Source of the DNA: Candidatus Zipacnadia bacterium
GTDB taxonomy: Bacteria; Armatimonadota; Zipacnadia; Zipacnadales; Zipacnadaceae
Assembly (NCBI GenBank): GCA_029821195.1
Contig: JALGTU010000003.1
Location: 1-47,058, forward strand
Direction: 5' to 3'
Length of the DNA: 47,058 nt
The notes below the pieces were generated by a model that saw only the letters and a list, made by a program, of their open reading frames with translations, had not been told where the DNA came from and ran no database searches. Positions within the stretch are counted from its first letter, which is position 1. Each line of letters opens with the position of its first letter. This document shows positions 42,250 through 47,058 of the stretch, in pieces. The position numbers and the translations under genes are program-made.

Positions 42250-43887
42250 TTATGACAGCAGGCTGGCAATCCGTTCCTGTTCCGTCAGAATCTCGCCGCT
42301 TTCCGGGTCCAGCGCGCGGATCGCTCCGTCCACCGGTGCGGTGGCCAGTATGCCGGCGGCATCTGGGTTGCCGCACAGGTGCGGAGCGTCAAGCAGCCCG
42401 AGCTTGATCGCGCGGCTAATGACCCGAGGATCGGTAAGCGGATCCGAGCCGCCGTCCCCCAGCGAGCGTATGGCCTCCAGTAGAAGGTTGGCCTCGGCGA
42501 CCAGTTCTTCCTTCCGCGCCTGGACAATTGGATCGGAAAGCATGTCGGGCATGTCGGTGCGGCAGTTGCGGATTGCGCCGTGGACAATCCGGCAGCTTTC
42601 GATAAGCTCGGGCGCGGTGACGGCGTGATCGCCCTCGGAGAAGCCGACGACATGTACAATGTGGGGTTGAATAGCCAATTGCACGACAGTGCCGGCGGCC
42701 AGTTGCCCCTTGGCGACGTCCATATCCGGGGAGAAGCTGAGCAGACCGGCCCGGGTCTGGCGCAGGGAGGTGAAATTGTCGTCGTGCAGCCCCTCGATGA
42801 GTTCGATCTTCGCCAGCATCTTGGCCAGGTCCATCGCCGGTGACGTGGCTGCGGGACTATTGAACATATACTGGGAGACGTACGTGTGCACGCCCACTGC
42901 TTTGCAGTTGTACGCGCCCAGATAGGCGGCGACCACCGCGATGGTATCGTGGGCGCTGCGCATGCTCCAATGGTGCGCCTCGTTACACTCCACGGGAATG
43001 CCGCGGTCGGCATACCACGCCATCGCTTGCTGGTTCTCGGCGATAGATTGCTGGGGATGACGGTCCGAGCGGCGGTCGAGGGTATTGTACCAGCATAGCG
43101 GGATCGCGCCCCAGGCGTTATTGATAGTCTCGACCGACATCTCCGCCCACTTGATCAGGTCGCGGGTGCCGCTGTAGCAGCGCAGCAGCGGATGGTTGCC
43201 GGTGCGGGTTGCCTGGTATATCGCCTGCAGGTCGTCGGGCGAGCGCAGCGCGACGCCGCCGGCCCCCGATTGCTCCGGCTTCATCTCGTCGGGGCGGAAA
43301 AAGCTGTCCTGCGCGTTCTGGTCGGGGCCGAGCGAGAGCACGTCGAGGACCCCGGCTGCGGCGATCTGGCGTGCTCCCTCGACAGTTACAGCGACTTCGG
43401 GTTGGCCGTAGTGATGGCGCAGCAGGGGATAAGGCTGTTTGTGGGCGAGCCGCGCCAGGAGAGTGTCACCCCACTCCTGCTGCGCGCCTTCGCGGGTTCC
43501 GCCCTGTAGGTAGGCCAAGACCTGCTCAGGACTCTCCCCACCGGTGAACACCTCTTCGAACAGTCCACTACTGCGCGCGACCTCGGCAACCGGTGCCGTT
43601 CCGCCGAAGACAAAGCGGCGCTCGAGCAGAGCACGCTCCGCCAGTGCTTCCTGCAACTGCGCGATCAGCGCCCCGGCAACTTCCGGGGTCAACCGGTAAC
43701 TTACGGCCACCAGTTCGGGGTCGTGCCCGGCAACTGCCTCGGCGAAATCTGCCACGCTCACCGCCGGGCCCAGGAAAACTGTTTTGTATCCAGCGGTGCG
43801 CGCCAGGTTGAGAAAGCTGAGCACGCCCGCGACATGAACGCAGTTGCCCAGCGCTCCGGCGACTACGGTGGGGCTATTGGGGGTCAC
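42250..43887 (-). CDS. cobalamin-binding, mutase-like protein (B12 domain plus glutamate-mutase-E-like barrel)
   Basis: The 545-aa protein opens with a B12-binding-type Rossmann domain (about residues 6-125, VVAGALGNCVHVAG, FLNLARTAGYKTVFLGPAV, DPELVAVSYRLTPEVA). The base-off D-x-H-x-x-G motif appears as CVHVAG with His18 and Gly21 kept but Cys16 in place of Asp. The rest looks like a TIM barrel resembling methylaspartate (glutamate) mutase subunit E, by order of blocks such as PLCWYNTLDRRSDRHP and GAYNCKAVGVHTYVSQYMFN. That similarity is faint. GTG at 43887 is the start because GGAGG is nine bases upstream. The first in-frame GTG at 43896 touches that site. It overlaps the opine-dehydrogenase gene. 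Confidence 0.72.
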   Translation of the reverse strand: MTPNSPTVVAGALGNCVHVAGVLSFLNLARTAGYKTVFLGPAVSVADFAEAVAGHDPELVAVSYRLTPEVAGALIAQLQEALAERALLERRFVFGGTAPVAEVARSSGLFEEVFTGGESPEQVLAYLQGGTREGAQQEWGDTLLARLAHKQPYPLLRHHYGQPEVAVTVEGARQIAAAGVLDVLSLGPDQNAQDSFFRPDEMKPEQSGAGGVALRSPDDLQAIYQATRTGNHPLLRCYSGTRDLIKWAEMSVETINNAWGAIPLCWYNTLDRRSDRHPQQSIAENQQAMAWYADRGIPVECNEAHHWSMRSAHDTIAVVAAYLGAYNCKAVGVHTYVSQYMFNSPAATSPAMDLAKMLAKIELIEGLHDDNFTSLRQTRAGLLSFSPDMDVAKGQLAAGTVVQLAIQPHIVHVVGFSEGDHAVTAPELIESCRIVHGAIRNCRTDMPDMLSDPIVQARKEELVAEANLLLEAIRSLGDGGSDPLTDPRVISRAIKLGLLDAPHLCGNPDAAGILATAPVDGAIRALDPESGEILTEQERIASLLS

Positions 43888-44998
43888 CCGGATCACCCTC
43901 CATCACCAGGCGCTGAATCTGGCGAATCGTCAGCCCCTTGATGCCCAGCTTCTCCACTGTCCGGCCACCCGCACACAAGTCCCGGCCCACCAGGCAGGAG
44001 GCCAGATGGGCTACCGCACCCATTGTCGGGGTCGCCACGCCCAGCATCTCGCCCAATGAGATCATCGGCATCAGGCCGGTGGGAACGTCTTCGAGGATGT
44101 AGCGGTGCGAGACTATCGCCGGGGCCATAATGCCGCTGTAGCCGGGATTGGCGGCTATGGCCTCGTAGAGATTGTCGCCGGCGGCACTGTAGGCGATGAA
44201 CAGCCAGTTTTTGGCTGACATCACGCCCACGCCCAGGGCGTCGCCGAGCCGGACGCGTTCTCGATCCATCTCCTCCAGCACGTCCGCCACCGACGGCGTG
44301 ATGCCCTGGAGATAGTACTGAAAGTCGCCGTGGGTATCTTCCACGCGTCCGGCGTTCATCACCATCACCGTGGGGTGGAAGATCACGCCCACATTGTTGA
44401 GGCTGGTCTTCAGGACATTGTCACCGGGCACAAACTGGGGATAGGCCACGCGCAGCGCTTTGACTACCTCGTTAGTGCGATAGCTGGGAATGGCCGCCAC
44501 CGGCACGCTGTTCTTGACCGAGAAGATGCGCACCTGCGCCGGCTGGGTCGCCCGGCTGGCGTATATGAACGTCTGGGCTTCGGCGATCAACACGTCCGCC
44601 GTACAGCCCCTCTCCAGGATGATATGCCGGAATTCCAGTGCGCCACCGGTGCGGCCGGGATTCAGTACCACGATCTGCCCGTCGCGCAAGTGAGGGGCGC
44701 ACACCTCCGCGATGAAGGCGTGGCCCGTGGCCGGGAGGACCACCATCACTATATCAGCGCCGTCCAGCGCTTCGCCCGCATCAGTGGTTACCACCGCTAT
44801 TGGGCCCTCGCCCTTCTCGACATCGTCCAGACCGGGGCTGAGTAGCTCGATATTGCCCCTTTCCATTATCGGCACAAGTCTTTCGTCGGACCGGTTGTAG
44901 AGGTTGACTTCAAACCCCTTGAGTGCCAGGTGAGCAGCCATGGCCGTCCCGCCATGCCCGGCACCCATCACGCAAAAACGAGGCTTATCCTGGTTCAT
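43874..44998 (-). CDS. opine dehydrogenase family protein (NAD/NADP octopine/nopaline type)
   Basis: The 374-aa protein starts FCVMGAGHGGTAMAAHLALKG, the NAD-binding site. IVMVVLPATGHAFIAEVCAPHL and VLNPGRTGGALEF follow, typical of octopine/nopaline dehydrogenases, which join or split an amino acid and a keto acid reductively. The C-terminal domain has HPTVMVMNAGRVEDTHGDFQYYLQG. It heads the catabolic-looking minus-strand operon, with AAGGAGG before the ATG and an extended -10 promoter. Its stop overlaps the start of the B12-binding gene. Which amino and keto acids it uses is unknown. Confidence 0.87.
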   Translation of the reverse strand: MNQDKPRFCVMGAGHGGTAMAAHLALKGFEVNLYNRSDERLVPIMERGNIELLSPGLDDVEKGEGPIAVVTTDAGEALDGADIVMVVLPATGHAFIAEVCAPHLRDGQIVVLNPGRTGGALEFRHIILERGCTADVLIAEAQTFIYASRATQPAQVRIFSVKNSVPVAAIPSYRTNEVVKALRVAYPQFVPGDNVLKTSLNNVGVIFHPTVMVMNAGRVEDTHGDFQYYLQGITPSVADVLEEMDRERVRLGDALGVGVMSAKNWLFIAYSAAGDNLYEAIAANPGYSGIMAPAIVSHRYILEDVPTGLMPMISLGEMLGVATPTMGAVAHLASCLVGRDLCAGGRTVEKLGIKGLTIRQIQRLVMEGDPGDPQ

Positions 44999-45020
44999 TA
45001 CCGCCTCCTTGGTACTGGGT

Positions 45021-45029
45021 ATTATAGCA
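45021..45029 (-). promoter_or_regulatory. extended -10 promoter of the opine/B12 operon
   Basis: On the minus strand TGCTATAAT gives a perfect TATAAT with a TGn extension. The -35 is weak. Transcription would start near 45014, leaving a leader of about 16 bases that just holds the AAGGAGG of the opine-dehydrogenase gene. Confidence 0.6.
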
Positions 45030-45225
45030 GGTAGTGCAGTGAAGCGACAGGTCGCGGGCGGGTAATGCCCCGGAGCGGAGTACGACTGAACTGCTGGCGT
45101 TACCGCAACTACCTGTAATGATACCGGCTCAGGTGGCTGCTGTCAACGTAACGGTATGCTTCGGGAGGATAAATGACCCGCGCGCACGAAATACTATGCT
45201 CCGATCTATGGAAGGGGGCAACTAT

Positions 45226-46383
45226 ATGAATTCCACGAAGCGCTTCCAACTCGTGCCGATGCCTGAGGTAGTCTTCGGCACCGGCACAATCGCCCAGGTG
45301 GGCGAGAGGACTGCGCAGCTCGGCAGTAAGGCGCTGCTGGTCACCGGGCGCGGTTCGCTGCGCCAGTCCGGGTGGCTGGACCGAATCGTCGGCGATCTTG
45401 TCGAGCACGGTGTAGCCGTGACCGTCTTTGAGGGTGTTGAGCCCGAGCCGTCCCTGGCCACTGTCGAGCGGGGCCGGGAGATGCTGCGCGAGGCGGGCTG
45501 CGATGTGGTGCTCGCCGTGGGCGGGGGGAGCAGCCTCGACGTGGGCAAGGCAATCGGGGCGCTGGCTAATGCGCCCGGCACGGTGGCCGATTACCACCAG
45601 GGCCGCGAGATCACCGAGACCGGCCTTCCGATCATCGCCGCGCCGACCACCTCAGGAACCGGTACCGAGGTCACGCCCAACGCCGTGCTCAGCGACCACG
45701 AGCGCGGCGTCAAGGCGAGCATCCGCGGCGACGGTATCATCCCGAAGGTGGCGATCGTAGACCCCCAACTCACGCTGACCGCCCCGCCCGCCGCTACCGC
45801 ATACAGCGGTATGGATGCCTTCGTCCAGGCGCTGGAGGCCTACACATCTACGGGCGCCAATCTCGTCACCGATGGGCTGGCTGCCGCCGCACTCGTACAC
45901 ATTGGCGGGTCCCTGCGCACCGCCTATCACGACGGCTCGGACCTGTGCGCGCGGGAGCACGTGAGCCTGGGCAGCCTGCTGGCGGGGATGGCTTTTGCCA
46001 GCTCGCGGTTGGGGCTGGTCCACGGCCTGGCCCACCCGGTCGGAGCAGCAACCGGCGAGCCGCACGGGCGCGTCTGTGGGTTGCTGCTGGCGCATGTCAT
46101 CGAGTTCAATATGGTCGCCGCCTGTGAAAAGTACGCCCAGGCCGCGCGGATGCTGGATATCACCGCCGATCCCGATGACGAGGTCGCCGCCTGGCAGCTT
46201 CACCGGTGGGTAGTTGAGTTGGTCGAGGAGCTCCAGATTGGCACGACACTGTCGGAACTGGGCGTTACCGAGGCCGACCTGGCCGCGATGATCGAGCCTA
46301 CCATCTCTTCCAGCTCGAGCCAGCACAATCCGCGCGAAGTGACCGAGCCGGATTTGTGGGACTTCCTGCGGCGGATGCTGTAA
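45226..46383 (+). CDS. iron-containing (group III) alcohol dehydrogenase
   Basis: The 385-aa protein starts LVPMPEVVFGTGTIAQVGE. It has VVLAVGGGSSLDVGKAIGAL (NAD binding), APTTSGTGTEVTPNAV, a metal-binding Asp in YSGMDAFVQALEAY and His ligands in LGLVHGLAHPVGAATGEPHG. These are the hallmarks of iron-dependent alcohol dehydrogenases. Substrates of the family range from ethanol to 1,3-propanediol, lactaldehyde and methanol, and none is indicated. The open frame runs back to 45118, but ATG at 45226 has GGAAGGGGG about seven bases upstream. It faces away from the opine-dehydrogenase operon across a gap with that operon's promoter. Confidence 0.9.
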   Translation: MNSTKRFQLVPMPEVVFGTGTIAQVGERTAQLGSKALLVTGRGSLRQSGWLDRIVGDLVEHGVAVTVFEGVEPEPSLATVERGREMLREAGCDVVLAVGGGSSLDVGKAIGALANAPGTVADYHQGREITETGLPIIAAPTTSGTGTEVTPNAVLSDHERGVKASIRGDGIIPKVAIVDPQLTLTAPPAATAYSGMDAFVQALEAYTSTGANLVTDGLAAAALVHIGGSLRTAYHDGSDLCAREHVSLGSLLAGMAFASSRLGLVHGLAHPVGAATGEPHGRVCGLLLAHVIEFNMVAACEKYAQAARMLDITADPDDEVAAWQLHRWVVELVEELQIGTTLSELGVTEADLAAMIEPTISSSSSQHNPREVTEPDLWDFLRRML

Positions 46384-46457
46384 GGCACAGATTCTTAACA
46401 GCTTGTGCGGAGAAGCTGCGAAGTTGTGTTATCTGGGGATTCAAGAGGCCAAGAGGG

Positions 46458-46570
46458 GTAGGGGCGACATTCTTGTCGCGATTGTCTCGGGTGTGGCAGG
46501 GACGTTCGGTACGCCCCGAGATAGTCGAAGGGTGCCCTGATAGCTGTCGCGACAGGAATGTCGCTCCTAC
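46458..46570. repeat. palindromic element, GTAGG-GCGACATTCTTGTC family, copy 2
   Basis: The left arm GTAGGGGCGACATTCTTGTC (46458-46477, extended by GCG) pairs with the right arm CGCGACAGGAATGTCGCTCCTAC (46548-46570) with a few mismatches. The middle contains a GTCGAAGG-type stretch. It matches the element at 22407. It fills much of the gap between the alcohol dehydrogenase and cupin genes, and no gene is supported there. Confidence 0.85.
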
Positions 46571-46667
46571 CGTGGTGAGGGTTGGAGCAAAGATGCCCCT
46601 CGCATAGCGGGATAATGTTAGTCTGGACAATGCTCGTGCCGCGAGATCCTTACCCAGGGAGGCTGCT

Positions 46668-47006
46668 ATGGAAACGGTTAATGAGTTTGAATGTGAATTT
46701 CGGTTTGGCGACCACGGGCCCAAGTACTTTCTGCGCGGGCCGCGATTTGAATGGGGTGTGATCGTCTTCCAGCCCGGCCAGGAGCTGGGCGCGCACAAGC
46801 ACGCCGAAGTCGAGGAGACCTTCTACTTCGAGAGCGGCACGCCGCTGATGGTGGTGAACGGGCAGGAGCATCGGATCACCGCCGGCGACGTCTTCCGCCT
46901 GGAGCCCGGCGAGGCGCATAACATCGTCAACGACACCGCTGGCGACACCCGCATCATCTTCATCAAGTGCCCGTATGTGCCCGGGGATAAGATTGAGATC
47001 AAATAG
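46668..47006 (+). CDS. small cupin-domain protein
   Basis: The 112-aa protein is a single cupin barrel. The first motif is ELGAHKHAEVEETFYFESG (metal His, His and Glu) and the second is RLEPGEAHNIVND (third His). These are the standard metal-binding positions. It is probably a metal-binding isomerase, sugar-processing or regulatory cupin, and the function cannot be set. A clean GGGAGG lies seven bases before the ATG. The gene appears to be converged on by a minus-strand gene at the right edge. Confidence 0.88.
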   Translation: METVNEFECEFRFGDHGPKYFLRGPRFEWGVIVFQPGQELGAHKHAEVEETFYFESGTPLMVVNGQEHRITAGDVFRLEPGEAHNIVNDTAGDTRIIFIKCPYVPGDKIEIK

Positions 47007-47058
47007 CCTCAGCCAGCCGCTGGAGGGCCGCCAGGAACGGCTCGCCGTCCAGTTGGTG
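46999..47058 (-). CDS. C-terminal 19 codons of an unidentified gene (window edge)
   Basis: Reading minus strand from the right edge gives HQLDGEPFLAALQRLAEAI and a TGA at 47001-46999. The frame overlaps the last eight bases of the cupin gene. The sequence looks like a natural helical C-terminus, but the stretch is too short for a family assignment or to be sure it is coding. Confidence 0.3.
   Translation of the reverse strand, partial: HQLDGEPFLAALQRLAEAI

Noticed and set aside
40898-42628. 576-aa plus-strand reading frame opposite the HPS/RraA gene
   Set aside because: The opposite strand encodes a clearly recognisable enzyme over the same bases. The long frame has low-quality, Arg/Ser-rich composition and no motif.

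Overview
This is a GC-rich, gene-dense bacterial window with no tRNA, rRNA, CRISPR array or insertion sequence that I can recognise. The best hint of its origin is a prepilin-like protein with the mature start FTLIELLVVIAIIAILAA, a following FPVFARA stretch and an H-x9-DG motif. That form is very common in Armatimonadota and also occurs in Planctomycetes and Lentisphaerae. A uroporphyrinogen-decarboxylase-like methyltransferase, several carbohydrate-active enzymes and many GTAGG...CCTAC intergenic palindromes fit the same guess. The phylum assignment is inference.

Layout: (1) 1-1662, plus strand: the end of an unknown gene, a small hypothetical gene and a parvulin-type lipoprotein isomerase. 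(2) 1684-14612, minus strand: read 5' to 3', this block starts at 15028 with a promoter, an adenosylcobalamin riboswitch and an intrinsic terminator. It continues with a prepilin-like gene, btuF, a Dph6-like PP-loop ATPase, btuD and btuC, all tightly coupled. Further down are a heparinase/alginate-lyase-like enzyme, purH, a sialidase-like protein, glyA, a PIG-L deacetylase and a UROD-like methyltransferase. (3) 15099-22385, plus strand: a membrane protein, ribD-ribE-ribBA-ribH, an HtrA protease and two aldo/keto reductases. (4) 22574-27558, minus strand: a Lon-like protease, a collapsed DUF72 gene, a Clp1/Grc3-like kinase and a glycerol-1-phosphate dehydrogenase-like protein. (5) 27721-34945: a tandem-GNAT protein, HflX, a phosphodiesterase-like protein, a divergent promoter pair, a CapA-like lipoprotein, a second parvulin isomerase and a TPR lipoprotein. 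(6) 35259-44998, minus strand: a catabolic-looking run of opine-dehydrogenase-like protein, B12-dependent mutase-like protein, hexulose-phosphate-synthase/RraA fusion, ketopantoate-reductase-like protein, a corrinoid methyltransferase, an epimerase, an amidohydrolase and a GH26-like enzyme. (7) 45226-47006, plus strand: an iron-type alcohol dehydrogenase and a cupin.

Cobalamin links the window together. There is a riboswitch-controlled B12 uptake operon, a UROD-like methyltransferase, a pterin-binding methyltransferase and a mutase-like protein with its own B12 domain. The most interesting points are the prepilin-like gene placed first under a B12 riboswitch, the putative B12 mutase/opine/hexulose-phosphate cluster, and a RibBA whose DHBP synthase half has lost its catalytic acidic residues. 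Three short gene remnants (UROD, DUF72 and the corrinoid methyltransferase family) show repeated gene decay beside intact genes. Two of them lie beside an intact paralogue. Start codons were reassigned where Shine-Dalgarno sites or family N-termini showed that the longest reading frame was too long.
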